From: Gammaproteobacteria bacterium
GTDB taxonomy: Bacteria; Pseudomonadota; Gammaproteobacteria; DSM-16500
NCBI GenBank assembly: GCA_013816845.1
Contig: JACDDU010000002.1
Span: forward strand, 372,001-436,000
Direction of reading: 5' to 3'
DNA: 64,000 nucleotides
Shown here piece after piece: positions 17,302 through 26,537 of the stretch (position 1 is the first letter of the stretch; each line of letters opens with the position of its first letter). Made by a program: the position numbers and the translations under genes. Under the pieces are notes generated by a model. That model ran no database searches. It had not been told where the DNA came from and saw only the letters and a list, made by a program, of their open reading frames with translations.

Positions 17302-19200
17302 TTATTGTAGCGTGTTCTTTTGCAGTTCTAATTCTTCCCACCGGCTAAAGGCATTTTGTAAATCGGCTTCAGTTGTTTTTAACGCTTCTAGTGTTTCATT
17401 GACTACCTTTTGGGGTTGTTTATAGAAATGCGGATCGGCAATTTTTATTTGGAGTTGCTCTATCATTTTTTCCAAGCTTTCCAATTTATTGGGCAGCGCT
17501 TCCAATTCTTTTTGTTCTTTATAACCGAACTTCATTTTAACTTTTATATTTTTTTGATCGATTAATTTTTCATTATCGATCCATACAGATTTTGAAGGGT
17601 CCACAGTAATATTTTTTTCTAAATCTTTATACCCGCCGACGCTTTCAAGAATGCGCCCCTTACCCTGGAAATAAAGCGTACCCGTAACCACATTATCCAC
17701 AAAGGCTCGATCATGACTCACTAACAAAAGTGTGCCTTGATAGGATGACAGTAAATCTTCTAATAATTCTAATGTTTCAATATCAAGATCATTAGTGGGC
17801 TCATCCATTACGAGAAGGTTTGAAGGTTTGCTAAATAAGCGGGCTAACAATAAACGATTACATTCTCCGCCAGAGAGGGCTTTAACGGGCGTGAGCGCGC
17901 GAGCTGGAGTGAATAAAAAATCACTGAGATAACTGATGATGTGTTTGGATCGACCATTAATTTCTATTGAGTCCCGTCCTTCGGCGACATTATCAACCAC
18001 GGTTTTTTCTAAATCGAGGGCTTGACGCAATTGATCAAAATAAGCAATTTGTAATTTGGTTCCTAACGTGACTGAACCTTCCTGAGGTGCTAAGTTTCCC
18101 AGCAAAATATTGAGCAAGGTACTCTTGCCAATACCGTTCGGTCCTATCAAACCAATCCGATCACCGCGCATAATCCGTATGGAAAAATGATCGATTACAG
18201 GTTGACCATTAAAACAATGGCTAACGTTTTGCGCGTCTACCACTAATTTACCAGCACGTGCAGCTTCGTTAAGACTAAATGTTGCTTTGCTCTGGACTTC
18301 ACGCCGTTTAGATCGTTCGATCCGCAAAGCTTCTAGCGCCCTAACACGTCCTTCGTTACGTGTACGCCGTGCTTTGATGCCTTGCCGAATCCAGGTTTCC
18401 TCTTGTGCTAGCTTTTTGTCAAATAGTGCATTCTCTTGATTTTCAGCATGTAACATTTCTTCTTTTCGACGCAGAAAGTTAGCATAATCACCTGGCCATG
18501 AAGTAAGTTGTCCACGATCCAGCTCTAAAATTCGCGTCGCTAAGCGCTGCAGAAGGGACCGGTCATGGGTAATAAAAAGTAAGGCGGGTCCGGCATTCAG
18601 CAATTCATTTTCTAACCATTCAATACCTGCAATGTCGAGATGATTAGTTGGTTCATCCAATAATAAAAGTTCTGGGGAGGATACCAAGGCTTGCGCAAGG
18701 GCTGCGCGGCGTTGCCAACCACCCGAGAGGGAAGACATCGATTGATCGGGATTGAGTGCAAGGCGCATCAAAATTTGACTAATATTTTGCTCAAATTGCC
18801 AACCATTTGCCGCCACAATTTTTTCTTGTAAGCGTTCTAATTTTGCATATTCTTTTTCAGTCGAAGAGGGAGAGAGGGACCCAGTCAAAGCGTGGTATTG
18901 CGCTAATAATTTTCCCGTTTCACTTAAACCTTCCGCTACATATTCATAAATCGTTTGGTCAGGTGCATTGGGCAACTCTTGCGTTAAACGGGCAATGCGG
19001 AGATTCGGCTTGCGCCAAATGGTACCCGTGTCCGGCAACGTCATACCTTCAACAATTTTGAGCAAAGAAGATTTACCAGCACCATTACGGCCAATAAGAC
19101 AGATGCGCTCTTTGGCATTTATTTGTAATTTTATTTGGTCTAACAATGGATCTAAACCATAGGATAAGCTGACTTGATCGAGGGTAAGTAAAGTGGACAT
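17302..19200 (-). CDS. uup: ABC-F ATPase Uup
   Basis: The 632-residue protein has two ABC ATPase domains and no membrane segment, as in ABC-F proteins that act on ribosomes. Domain 1 has Walker A GRNGAGKSSLL and signature SLSGGWQRRAALAQAL with [12 protein letters not shown]. Domain 2 has GPNGIGKSTLLNILLG, ALSGGECNRLLLARL and [12 protein letters not shown]. Both Walker B glutamates are intact. The C-terminal 90 residues form the charged coiled coil that distinguishes Uup from EttA and binds nucleic acid. Length agrees with E. coli Uup. Uup is implicated in ribosome biogenesis and in limiting precise transposon excision. Confidence 0.94.
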   Translation of the reverse strand: MSTLLTLDQVSLSYGLDPLLDQIKLQINAKERICLIGRNGAGKSSLLKIVEGMTLPDTGTIWRKPNLRIARLTQELPNAPDQTIYEYVAEGLSETGKLLAQYHALTGSLSPSSTEKEYAKLERLQEKIVAANGWQFEQNISQILMRLALNPDQSMSSLSGGWQRRAALAQALVSSPELLLLDEPTNHLDIAGIEWLENELLNAGPALLFITHDRSLLQRLATRILELDRGQLTSWPGDYANFLRRKEEMLHAENQENALFDKKLAQEETWIRQGIKARRTRNEGRVRALEALRIERSKRREVQSKATFSLNEAARAGKLVVDAQNVSHCFNGQPVIDHFSIRIMRGDRIGLIGPNGIGKSTLLNILLGNLAPQEGSVTLGTKLQIAYFDQLRQALDLEKTVVDNVAEGRDSIEINGRSKHIISYLSDFLFTPARALTPVKALSGGECNRLLLARLFSKPSNLLVMDEPTNDLDIETLELLEDLLSSYQGTLLLVSHDRAFVDNVVTGTLYFQGKGRILESVGGYKDLEKNITVDPSKSVWIDNEKLIDQKNIKVKMKFGYKEQKELEALPNKLESLEKMIEQLQIKIADPHFYKQPQKVVNETLEALKTTEADLQNAFSRWEELELQKNTLQ

Positions 19201-19299
19201 GGTTTTCTGCGTCTTTAAGTTGAGGGATATTGTTATATTTTAATAGGGCTATCTTACTATTTTTAGACCAAGTTTTGTAGCGAGTATCAAGGGGTAAGC

Positions 19300-19719
19300 T
19301 TATCCTTCTCTCACTTTGCCTCGCAGTGACTTCACTTTGGCATGGAGCTTTTTTTCCGATTTGAGACGAACCTTACTGGCATAGGTAGGCTTAGTTGCCC
19401 GTCTTTTCTTGGGCGAAATTGCAGCCTGAGAGAGAAGATCTTTTAAGCGGTCTAAGGCATCTTGCTTATTACGCGCCTGGGTTCGATGACGCGTGGCTTT
19501 AATAATAAGCTCACCCTGCAAAGTCATTTTTTTCCCTGCTAAGTTGATCAATCGACTCCGCGCTGCTTCTGTTAAATGAGGCGATTGAAAGACGTTAAAC
19601 CTTAAAAGCACACCTGTTGCAACTTTATTAATATTTTGTCCGCCGGGACCCGGTGAGCGGATAAACGAAATGTGTATTTCAGATTCATGAATGACAATCG
19701 TGGAGGAAATTTCGATCAT
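19300..19719 (-). CDS. arfB: Alternative ribosome-rescue factor ArfB (peptidyl-tRNA hydrolase)
   Basis: The 139-residue protein has the release-factor GGQ motif in SPGPGGQNINKVAT near residues 23-36 and a Lys/Arg-rich C-terminal tail (SPKKRRATKPTYASKVRLK and following). That is the ArfB/YaeJ plan: the tail enters the empty mRNA channel of a stalled ribosome while GGQ hydrolyses peptidyl-tRNA. Length is normal. It lies 99 bases upstream of uup on the same strand, so the two translation-related genes may share a transcript. Confidence 0.95.
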   Translation of the reverse strand: MIEISSTIVIHESEIHISFIRSPGPGGQNINKVATGVLLRFNVFQSPHLTEAARSRLINLAGKKMTLQGELIIKATRHRTQARNKQDALDRLKDLLSQAAISPKKRRATKPTYASKVRLKSEKKLHAKVKSLRGKVREG

Positions 19720-19740
19720 GCGCTTAATCTCAAGAAGTTA

Positions 19741-19772
19741 CTGCATGCTAAGTTCTTTAACTTAGCATGCAG
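19741..19772. terminator. Long perfect hairpin between arfB and the preceding gene
   Basis: CTGCATGCTAAGTT (19741-19754) and AACTTAGCATGCAG (19759-19772) form a 14-bp perfect stem with a CTTT loop. There is no good T-run on either side, so it may be an attenuator or processing site rather than a strong terminator. Confidence 0.55.
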
Positions 19773-19790
19773 CTTTGTCCATAGCTATTT

Positions 19791-20363
19791 TTAAGATCGA
19801 CCAGGTTTTTTACTGGGTTTATTCAGGGTGTCAAGAAAGGGAGGAATAATGTTGTTACAAATATCCCGATTAACATCATCAAGCAGCGCTTTATAGTATC
19901 TTTGTGCTTTACCTAAATCAAAAGGTTCAGCCTTAACTGCTTGATCCAAATTTTTCAACTTAGCGGCTGACGTATTAAACGAATCCTGGGATGATTGCGT
20001 AAGCAATTCGTTTAAGTCCTTATTAAAGCTGATCCAATCATCCTGGTTTGAATTTTTATCTGCCTGGAATCCTTTATAAATTTCGTAGAGACGTAAAGAA
20101 TCTGCATTTTGCTGATCTTCTGCAAAGACAACTGCTTTATTCCACAGGGGTGGATGAGAAAAAAGTATTTGGGTTGTTGGATTTTGGGTTAGCTCTCGGA
20201 TTTCATCGTCAGTCGGGGTGCTATGATTAGCATTTGAGTTTTCTTTGCGTTGGCCAGTGTTATTCACGCGCCCGGTATGAGTAAGATCATCGTTCTCATC
20301 GCCAACTGTGTCTTTCCCGGGAGATTTACCTTTTGTCTTCTTTGGTAATATCTTTTTAAACAT
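19791..20363 (-). CDS. Hypothetical protein, possibly with an RGS-like helical domain
   Basis: The 190-residue protein has a charged, disordered N-terminus (about 50 residues, Lys/Asn/Gly-rich) and a helical remainder. The pattern from residue 65 onward (LWNKAVVFAEDQQNADSLRL, YEIYKGFQ, then FDLGKAQRYYKALLDDVNRD) resembles the helix spacing of RGS domains, which speed GTP hydrolysis by eukaryotic G-alpha proteins. This rests on reading helix patterns and a few residues and is weak. No signal peptide is present; GAGGTGATGC stands before the ATG. It is divergent from the response-regulator gene at 20620. If RGS-like, a role in host signalling would follow. Confidence 0.55.
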   Translation of the reverse strand: MFKKILPKKTKGKSPGKDTVGDENDDLTHTGRVNNTGQRKENSNANHSTPTDDEIRELTQNPTTQILFSHPPLWNKAVVFAEDQQNADSLRLYEIYKGFQADKNSNQDDWISFNKDLNELLTQSSQDSFNTSAAKLKNLDQAVKAEPFDLGKAQRYYKALLDDVNRDICNNIIPPFLDTLNKPSKKPGRS

Positions 20364-20619
20364 GCATCACCTCGCTCATGGGCACTTCTTCTTATTATAA
20401 ACTTTCTTTTTGCTTTATTACCGAAAATCATGCCGCATCTCATCACCCCTTCTAAAGCTAAGCGAATGAATACACAACCATTTAATTGGGAGCCTGAATT
20501 AATTTTAAAAAATGACCTAAGATGTTCAAATAATTCCCCGATCCTTAACGACCAATTGCATCCCTCCCTCAAAAAGACCTATGATGAGGGTAATCTTAAT
20601 AGACTCAATGCGATGCCCT

Positions 20620-21129
20620 ATGAAAAACGACAATCCTCATTCTCCCGACGAATTATCTTATCCTTCCAAAATTTTGATAGCAGAAGATGATGAAGCTATG
20701 CGTATGCTGTTAAGCACCGCGATTCTGGGGTGGGGTTATGAAGTTGTTGAGGCGAGTGATGGTGAAGAAGCATGGAAAATTATGCAATCACCAGAGGCAC
20801 CTTCAATTTTGATTCTTGATTGGTTAATGCCAAAACTCAATGGCGTTGAATTATGCGAACGTATTCGTGCTTCTTTAGATTTTCATCCCTATATTATTTT
20901 CTTAACGCAAGTTTCAGGCGTTGAAAATATGATTAAAGGTTTAGAAGCCGGTGCCAATGAATTTTTATTAAAGCCTGTTAATTTTCAAGAATTACGTATT
21001 CGTGTTTTTGCTGGTTCTCGTATTGTTGAATGCTTGCAAGTGATTGATCAGCACAAAAAAGAGTTGGCAAAATGTTATGGCAAAATAGAAGAGTTGGAAT
21101 TATTAGTGAAGCAATTGAAAGGGACCTAG
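20620..21129 (+). CDS. Response regulator (receiver domain with short C-terminal coil)
   Basis: The 169-residue protein has one receiver domain: acidic pair in AEDDEAM, phospho-acceptor Asp in LILDWLMPKLNG, Thr in IFLTQVSG and Lys in FLLKPVN. After it comes a helical coil (HKKELAKCYGKIEELELLVK) and no DNA-binding domain. The start is uncertain. ATGs at 20581, 20584 and 20611 are also in frame, and none has a strong ribosome-binding site. It is followed five bases later by an HPt gene, so the two form a phosphotransfer pair. A likely upstream kinase is the PAS kinase at 23767-24993. Confidence 0.9.
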   Translation: MKNDNPHSPDELSYPSKILIAEDDEAMRMLLSTAILGWGYEVVEASDGEEAWKIMQSPEAPSILILDWLMPKLNGVELCERIRASLDFHPYIIFLTQVSGVENMIKGLEAGANEFLLKPVNFQELRIRVFAGSRIVECLQVIDQHKKELAKCYGKIEELELLVKQLKGT

Positions 21130-21133
21130 CCCT

Positions 21134-21493
21134 ATGGTTACGAAAATTGATAAAAATAGTTTAATTGATATGAATTTGATGCATTTAATCTTCGGGAATA
21201 ATGCGCTAGGAATGCAGGATTTTTTGAAGATGCTTATTAAAACAGCAACCGAAAAGTTTGATCAAATCGCTCATGATGCTCTGGATCGGAATGCAGAAGC
21301 AGTTTTAAATTCCTTACACCAGTTAAAAGGCCCGGTTGGTAGTAGCGGGTTTATGAAGCTATATAAGTTATGTGAACATATGGAAGATCAAGTGAAAGAT
21401 GCAGATTGGGAAAAGTTAAGTGTGACGCTTGATCATAGTAGGAAAATGGTTGATAAGTTAAATCATGAAATGATAAAGAAGTTTAATCGGTAG
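21134..21493 (+). CDS. Histidine phosphotransfer (HPt) domain protein
   Basis: The 119-residue, all-helical protein has the HPt signature SLHQLKGPVGSSGF, with His62 as the phospho-acceptor. It passes phosphate between receiver domains in multistep relays. It lies four bases after the response-regulator gene, so co-expression is certain in practice. No kinase in the window carries its own HPt domain, which makes this free-standing protein the natural intermediate between the DivK-like receiver at 23362 and the receiver at 20620; that wiring is inference. Confidence 0.9.
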   Translation: MVTKIDKNSLIDMNLMHLIFGNNALGMQDFLKMLIKTATEKFDQIAHDALDRNAEAVLNSLHQLKGPVGSSGFMKLYKLCEHMEDQVKDADWEKLSVTLDHSRKMVDKLNHEMIKKFNR

Positions 21494-21594
21494 GATTTCT
21501 TACGTTTACACTGTTAGATGGGCCCCGTACCAAGAGCGCTTAAAAGCTTGGATTGCTAAATTTGCAACCCAAGTTTTTATTTTAAATCAGCGTC

Positions 21595-23268
21595 TTAAGT
21601 CGCTAACTTCTTGTATTTAATACGGTGCGGTTGTAAGGCTTTATCGCCTAAATTGCGTAAGCGGTCTTCCTCGTACTCAGTAAAGTTGCCGGTGAAGAAG
21701 GTGGTGGTGCTGTCGCCCTCAAAGGCTAAAATATGGGTTGCAACCCGATCTAAAAACCATCGATCATGAGAGATAATCATCGCACAACCGGGGAAATTCA
21801 GTATCGCTTCTTCTAGTGCACGTAAGGTTTCAACATCCAAATCATTAGTGGGTTCATCAAGCAATAACACATTGCCACCATGGCTAAGCAGCTTGGCTAA
21901 GTGCACCCGATTTCGTTCACCACCGGAAAGATCTTTAATAAATTTTTGTTGGTCAGTACCTTTAAAATTGAAGCGACCGACATAAGCGCGGGATGCCATT
22001 TGATAACCGTTGATCGTGATAACTTCTTGACCCCCGGAGATTTCTTCCCATACTGTTTTGCTGCCATTGAGTGCATCGCGGCTTTGATCGACGTAGGCTA
22101 ACTTGACTGCATTACCAAGTCTAAAATCACCTGAGTCTGCTTCTTCATGACCATTCAAAATCTTAAACAACGTGGTTTTACCTGCGCCATTGGGGCCGAT
22201 AATGCCAACCACGGCACCTTTGGGTAGATTAAAAGTTAAGTCATCGAACAAAATATTATCCCCAAATTTTTTGCTCAAATGATTTGCTTCAATGACAACA
22301 TCGCCTAACATTGGGCCGGGTGGGATATAGAGTTCCTGGGTTTCGCAGCGTTTTTGAAATTCTTTCGAACTCATTTCTTCGAAGCGTGCTAAACGTGCTT
22401 TACTCTTAGCTTGTCGGCCTTTGGGATTAGTCCGTATCCATTCTAATTCTGCTTTAATTGCTTTCTGATGAGAAGATTGTTGACGCTCTTCTTGCTCCAA
22501 GCGTTTTTCTTTTTGCTCGAGCCAGGCTGAATAGTTACCTTCGTATGGGATGCCTTGGCCACGATCAAGCTCTAAAATCCAACCTGCAGCATTGTCTAAG
22601 AAATAGCGATCATGGGTAACTGCCACCACGGTGCCTGGATAATCATGCAAAAATCGCTCTAACCATCCTACACTTTCAGCATCCAAATGGTTAGTAGGTT
22701 CGTCTAAAAGGAGCATATCGGGTTTGGACAATAATAACCGACATAGAGCTACCCGCCGCCTTTCGCCCCCTGAAATTTTAGTTACATCAGCATCCCAGGG
22801 TGGAAGTCGTAATGCATCAGCTGCAATCTCTAGCTTCCGACCTACTTCCCAGCCACCCGCTGCATCAATGGCATGTTGGAGGTCGCCTTGTTCATTAAGT
22901 AATTTTGTCATTTCCTCATTGCTCATGGGTTCTGCAAATTTATCGCTGATTTCATCGAAACGCTGCAATAAATTGAAAGTCTCGATCATTCCTTCTTCGA
23001 CATTGCCCCGTACGGTTTTTTCAGGATTCAGTTGAGGTTCTTGAGGAAGATAACCAATTTTAATATCCGCTTGGGGACGTGCCTCACCTATATATTCAGA
23101 GTCCAAACCCGCCATAATTTTCAAAAGTGTGGATTTTCCAGATCCGTTCAATCCTAAAACACCAATTTTGGCGCCAGGATAAAACGATAACCAAATGTTT
23201 TTTAATATTTCGCGTTTCGGAGGAACAACTTTGCCAACACCTTGCATCGTGAAAATATATTGCGCCAT
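21595..23268 (-). CDS. ettA: Energy-dependent translational throttle protein EttA
   Basis: The 557-residue ABC-F protein begins with the EttA-type [20 protein letters not shown] and has two ATPase domains. The Walker A motifs are [17 protein letters not shown] and [16 protein letters not shown]; the signatures are [16 protein letters not shown] and [16 protein letters not shown]; the Walker B motifs end in [12 protein letters not shown] and [12 protein letters not shown]. The arm and linker region contain the conserved [19 protein letters not shown]. EttA binds the ribosomal E site and gates the first peptide bond according to ADP/ATP. Length equals that of E. coli EttA. It separates two pairs of signalling genes. 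Confidence 0.96.
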   Translation of the reverse strand: MAQYIFTMQGVGKVVPPKREILKNIWLSFYPGAKIGVLGLNGSGKSTLLKIMAGLDSEYIGEARPQADIKIGYLPQEPQLNPEKTVRGNVEEGMIETFNLLQRFDEISDKFAEPMSNEEMTKLLNEQGDLQHAIDAAGGWEVGRKLEIAADALRLPPWDADVTKISGGERRRVALCRLLLSKPDMLLLDEPTNHLDAESVGWLERFLHDYPGTVVAVTHDRYFLDNAAGWILELDRGQGIPYEGNYSAWLEQKEKRLEQEERQQSSHQKAIKAELEWIRTNPKGRQAKSKARLARFEEMSSKEFQKRCETQELYIPPGPMLGDVVIEANHLSKKFGDNILFDDLTFNLPKGAVVGIIGPNGAGKTTLFKILNGHEEADSGDFRLGNAVKLAYVDQSRDALNGSKTVWEEISGGQEVITINGYQMASRAYVGRFNFKGTDQQKFIKDLSGGERNRVHLAKLLSHGGNVLLLDEPTNDLDVETLRALEEAILNFPGCAMIISHDRWFLDRVATHILAFEGDSTTTFFTGNFTEYEEDRLRNLGDKALQPHRIKYKKLAT

Positions 23269-23361
23269 GAGAAATTCATCTAATCATTATATTAAGAAGG
23301 GCATCATTATCCTGGATATGGCACTAATCGCCAATAGCCATTTTGATTTATTTAAGTAAGG

Positions 23362-23742
23362 TTAAACATTGGTCTTGTCTAGGTAGCCTGCAATGACGTC
23401 TGGGAGGGTGCGCGTATCAATGGGTTTAGTAATATAGCCATCACAGCCTGCAGCTAATGTTTTTTCTTTATCCCCTTTCATGGCATAAGCGGTAATGGCG
23501 ATGATAGGAATTGTCTTATATTTAGGCTTTGCTTTGAGAATGCTGGTTAATTCTAAACCATCCATGCCAGGCAATTGAATATCCATCAAAATAAGTTTGG
23601 GATCTAAAGTGTTTAAGAGTTGCAAGGCTTCTTCAGCATTGGTTGCAGTGTGAATTTCATAACCTTTTACCGTCAGCAGATATTCGACTAGCTTAAGATT
23701 AAGTGGGCTATCATCCACAATGAGTATGGTTTCACCAGTCAT
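23362..23742 (-). CDS. DivK-like single-domain response regulator
   Basis: The 126-residue protein is a receiver domain only: IVDDSPLNLKLVEYLL, phospho-Asp in LILMDIQLPGMDG, Thr in IIAITAYAMKGD and Lys in GYITKPIDTRTL. The SPLNLKL and AYAMKGDKEK patterns are those of DivK/CheY-type receivers that work with hybrid kinases. Its start lies 24 bases downstream of the sensor kinase stop, in the same operon. It probably takes phosphate from that kinase and passes it on by protein contact or through an HPt protein. Confidence 0.92.
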   Translation of the reverse strand: MTGETILIVDDSPLNLKLVEYLLTVKGYEIHTATNAEEALQLLNTLDPKLILMDIQLPGMDGLELTSILKAKPKYKTIPIIAITAYAMKGDKEKTLAAGCDGYITKPIDTRTLPDVIAGYLDKTNV

Positions 23743-23766
23743 AAATCTGCTTTTCCCTGCATGTCA

Positions 23767-24993
23767 TTAAAGTGTGTCTGGTTCCAAGCCTTCGTAAAAA
23801 CAAGGAAGGATGGCGTAAAAAGTACTTCCTTTGCCAAAAGTACTTTTGACCCCAACCTCACCACCTTGTGCTTCAACAATTCGTTTAGTTAACGCCAATC
23901 CTAATCCCGTACCCGCATACATCTTTTTGGTGCTCGCATCGAGTTGTTGAAATTTGATAAACAATTTTTTCTGATCTTCTGCGTGAATGCCAATTCCTGT
24001 GTCTTCAACTTGTAATTGAAAAAAATCCGGTTTCGTATTACAAATGCTTACATTAACGCGTCCCCCCGGTGGAGTAAATTTTAAAGCATTCGAGACATAA
24101 TTAAAAATAACTTGTTTAAGTTTATCAGGATCGACTTGCACAAAACGCAAAGCAGGATCGACTTCAGTCCGAATTTTGATATTTTTTTCTAAAATGAGTA
24201 AACGGAAATTATCAAGGATTTCATAAAGCATTTTGGAAAGATCAACTTTTTGAGCGTGAAATTCCATTTTACCCGCTTCGATTTTACTTAAATCCAATAC
24301 GTCATTAATCAGAGATAATAATTGATTAGCGCTATAAATAATATCACCTAAAAATTCTTTGGATTTAGGAGAGCGGGGGTCAACTAATCCATCATAAAGT
24401 AATTTGGCAAAGCCAATGATGCCATTTAAAGGAGTGCGTAATTCATGCGAAACATTTGCTAAGAATTCACTTTTGAGATTACTTGCTTCTTGGGCTAATC
24501 GCGTTGATTTTTCCAATTCTTGGTTTTTAAGTTGCAATAAACGCTTGGATGCTTCGAGTTTATTCAAAAGTCGTAAGGCATTTTGAATGCCGGTTAAATC
24601 CCGTGCAATAGCTGTGTAACCCACCGCCTCACCTTGTTGATTTTTACGCAATGTCACGGTAACGAGTGCGGTAAAACGAGAGCCATCTTTACGAATACGT
24701 ATCATTTCACCAGTCCATACACTACGTAATCTAACTTCGCTTAAAATAAACGGAAGTTTTTTCGCGGCAATATCTTCGGGAGTAAAAATAATCGTCGCAT
24801 TTTTACCTAACACTTCACTTGCATCCCATCCATAAATTCTTTTGGCGCCAGCATTCCATGCAACAATAGTGCCTTGCAAATCTACGGCTGCGATAGAATA
24901 TTCAGTTGAACTTTCAAGCACAGACTTCAGCAAATCAAGTTGTTCACTGATATCCAATTTTGAAAGACTAACACCATCTGTTGTTACAACCAT
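23767..24993 (-). CDS. PAS-domain sensor histidine kinase
   Basis: The 408-residue kinase has a PAS domain at about residues 20-135 (IAAVDLQGTIVAWNAGAKRI and the PAC end GYTAIARDLTG), a coiled coil, a HisKA domain with VSHELRTPLNGIIGFAKLL (phospho-His183), and a HATPase domain with the N box in FNYVSNALKFTPPGG, DTGIGI and GTGLGLAL. There is no membrane helix, so it senses a cytosolic signal. GGAAG stands seven bases before the ATG. It is co-transcribed with the DivK-like receiver. Its HisKA segment IIGFAKLL and what follows resembles the C-terminal tail of the giant exoprotein encoded at 26538-35018. Confidence 0.94.
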   Translation of the reverse strand: MVVTTDGVSLSKLDISEQLDLLKSVLESSTEYSIAAVDLQGTIVAWNAGAKRIYGWDASEVLGKNATIIFTPEDIAAKKLPFILSEVRLRSVWTGEMIRIRKDGSRFTALVTVTLRKNQQGEAVGYTAIARDLTGIQNALRLLNKLEASKRLLQLKNQELEKSTRLAQEASNLKSEFLANVSHELRTPLNGIIGFAKLLYDGLVDPRSPKSKEFLGDIIYSANQLLSLINDVLDLSKIEAGKMEFHAQKVDLSKMLYEILDNFRLLILEKNIKIRTEVDPALRFVQVDPDKLKQVIFNYVSNALKFTPPGGRVNVSICNTKPDFFQLQVEDTGIGIHAEDQKKLFIKFQQLDASTKKMYAGTGLGLALTKRIVEAQGGEVGVKSTFGKGSTFYAILPCFYEGLEPDTL

Positions 24994-25024
24994 ACTATGT
25001 CTTCCTTACTTTTCCCGCAGTAAT

Positions 25025-26323
25025 TTATACGCCGAGTTTCCATAAAGCATAAGGAACAGGTTCTGTTCTAATATGCTCAATAACACCTGAGCGTTGCATC
25101 TTCGTAAGAATTTTGCCATTTGGATATTTCAAAATTTGCTTTAGATCTTTGGCTTGAAAGTGGTTATTCCAATGCACCACGATAGGGTAGACTTTGTTGT
25201 TAGCTAAATAAGCTAAATCAATCATGCCTTGAGCTTTAATGTAAAAAGTTGAAAAATGACGGCTAAAATGTGTAATAACGCACGCAGTAACTAATTTCGC
25301 ACTTAAAGCTAGATCATTTTGAATCGGGCTAATTTGCGTATTAAATACATCGTTCACAGGATTCAGCCAAGCTCGAACTGCATGAAAAATGAATGGATCA
25401 GTAAACATCAATTTGCGGGCTTTCTTTGGGGCTGCATCACGTTGATTTGCACCCAATGCAGATTGAATAAAGACAGCATCATATGTTGCCAAGAGTGTGA
25501 TGTAATCTTGGATAGTTTTGGGATGCTCAATAGAGAGTTCGTGGGATAATTCATTCCATGTAATAGGCGAATCATAATGTTTAATCATAGCGTCAAAAAT
25601 TTCTTGTAAGAAATTTTCATGGCGTCCATGTTTTAAGATTAATTTTTTTAATCTATGCATATAATTTTTCAATGTCGTATCTAATATTTTGCCGGACTTT
25701 GCCATGTCGTTAATTGCATTTAAATTGCCACCATGCAGTAAGTATTGATTGAATTCTTCGAGAAGGTTAATTTGCTCTATTTCTTTATTTGGATTTTTAA
25801 GGAGAACTACTTCATGAAAGCTAAGTGAAGTAAGATGAATATTATATTGATAAAGGGTCGCAAATAATTGTTTAGCTTTTGCTGTAATGGAATAGTCAAC
25901 GTCTGCGACAACTAAGACAACTTGTTGTAAAAGATTATTATTAAGACATTCATTAATGGCTTTATCCCAGTCAGATAAGGCGCTTGCATCATCCAAAAAT
26001 ACATAATGTAATAGCGCAGATTGGGAAGTGTCTAAGCTATTTTTTAATACGCGTACAAGTGCAGCCGTATCTTTCATATCAGCAAGGGAAAAATAAGAAT
26101 AACGCGCTTGCTTATTAACTTTTACAGTTTGCATCCACAATTTTAACAAAGTTGTTTTACCGCTCATGATGCCGCCCGTAAGCGTATAGAATCCCGGGAA
26201 TGTGGGTAAGGGAAAAATTTTATCCGTAGCATAAACATGCGCAAGTCCACCCAATTTTGCTAAATCTAAATCGGATGCGTCATTTTGCTCAGTCGTTTTA
26301 GGTGCCACAATCTCAGTTTCCAT
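25025..26323 (-). CDS. AAA_14/DUF4143-type ATPase
   Basis: The 432-residue protein has a P-loop TGGIMSGKTTLLKLW near residues 48-62, an acidic Walker B-like YVFLDDAS at about 107-114, and a C-terminal half with winged-helix and nuclease-like character (SHELSIEHPKTIQDYITLLA, then ARKLMFTDPFIFHAVRAWLN). This is the layout of archaeal-style ATPases with a DUF4143 domain, common in bacteria and poorly understood. The usual sensor and DUF4143 nuclease-like residues are not clearly kept, so it may be divergent. AGAGGA lies almost directly against the ATG, an unusually short spacing. It lies upstream of the sensor kinase on the same strand. Confidence 0.75.
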   Translation of the reverse strand: METEIVAPKTTEQNDASDLDLAKLGGLAHVYATDKIFPLPTFPGFYTLTGGIMSGKTTLLKLWMQTVKVNKQARYSYFSLADMKDTAALVRVLKNSLDTSQSALLHYVFLDDASALSDWDKAINECLNNNLLQQVVLVVADVDYSITAKAKQLFATLYQYNIHLTSLSFHEVVLLKNPNKEIEQINLLEEFNQYLLHGGNLNAINDMAKSGKILDTTLKNYMHRLKKLILKHGRHENFLQEIFDAMIKHYDSPITWNELSHELSIEHPKTIQDYITLLATYDAVFIQSALGANQRDAAPKKARKLMFTDPFIFHAVRAWLNPVNDVFNTQISPIQNDLALSAKLVTACVITHFSRHFSTFYIKAQGMIDLAYLANNKVYPIVVHWNNHFQAKDLKQILKYPNGKILTKMQRSGVIEHIRTEPVPYALWKLGV

Positions 26324-26537
26324 TCCTCTATTATAAATTTTTTACCCGTTAAATAGGGGGACTGACTAAATTTATTCATTGAATGTCCCTTTAGAAGCTA
26401 GCAAAAAAAACTTCTTTCTAACCCCCTCATTTCACATGCAATTTCTCCGTCATTTGGAATGCTTAAAAAGCACCATACTTATTTCAAGAAATAGAAAAGA
26501 AAGATGTTTAATTTTAGGACAATTTAGGGGTAACAAA

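Noticed and set aside
20430-20690. Plus-strand frame upstream of and overlapping the response regulator
   Set aside because: It is out of frame with the receiver domain, lacks a ribosome-binding site and has no recognisable content.
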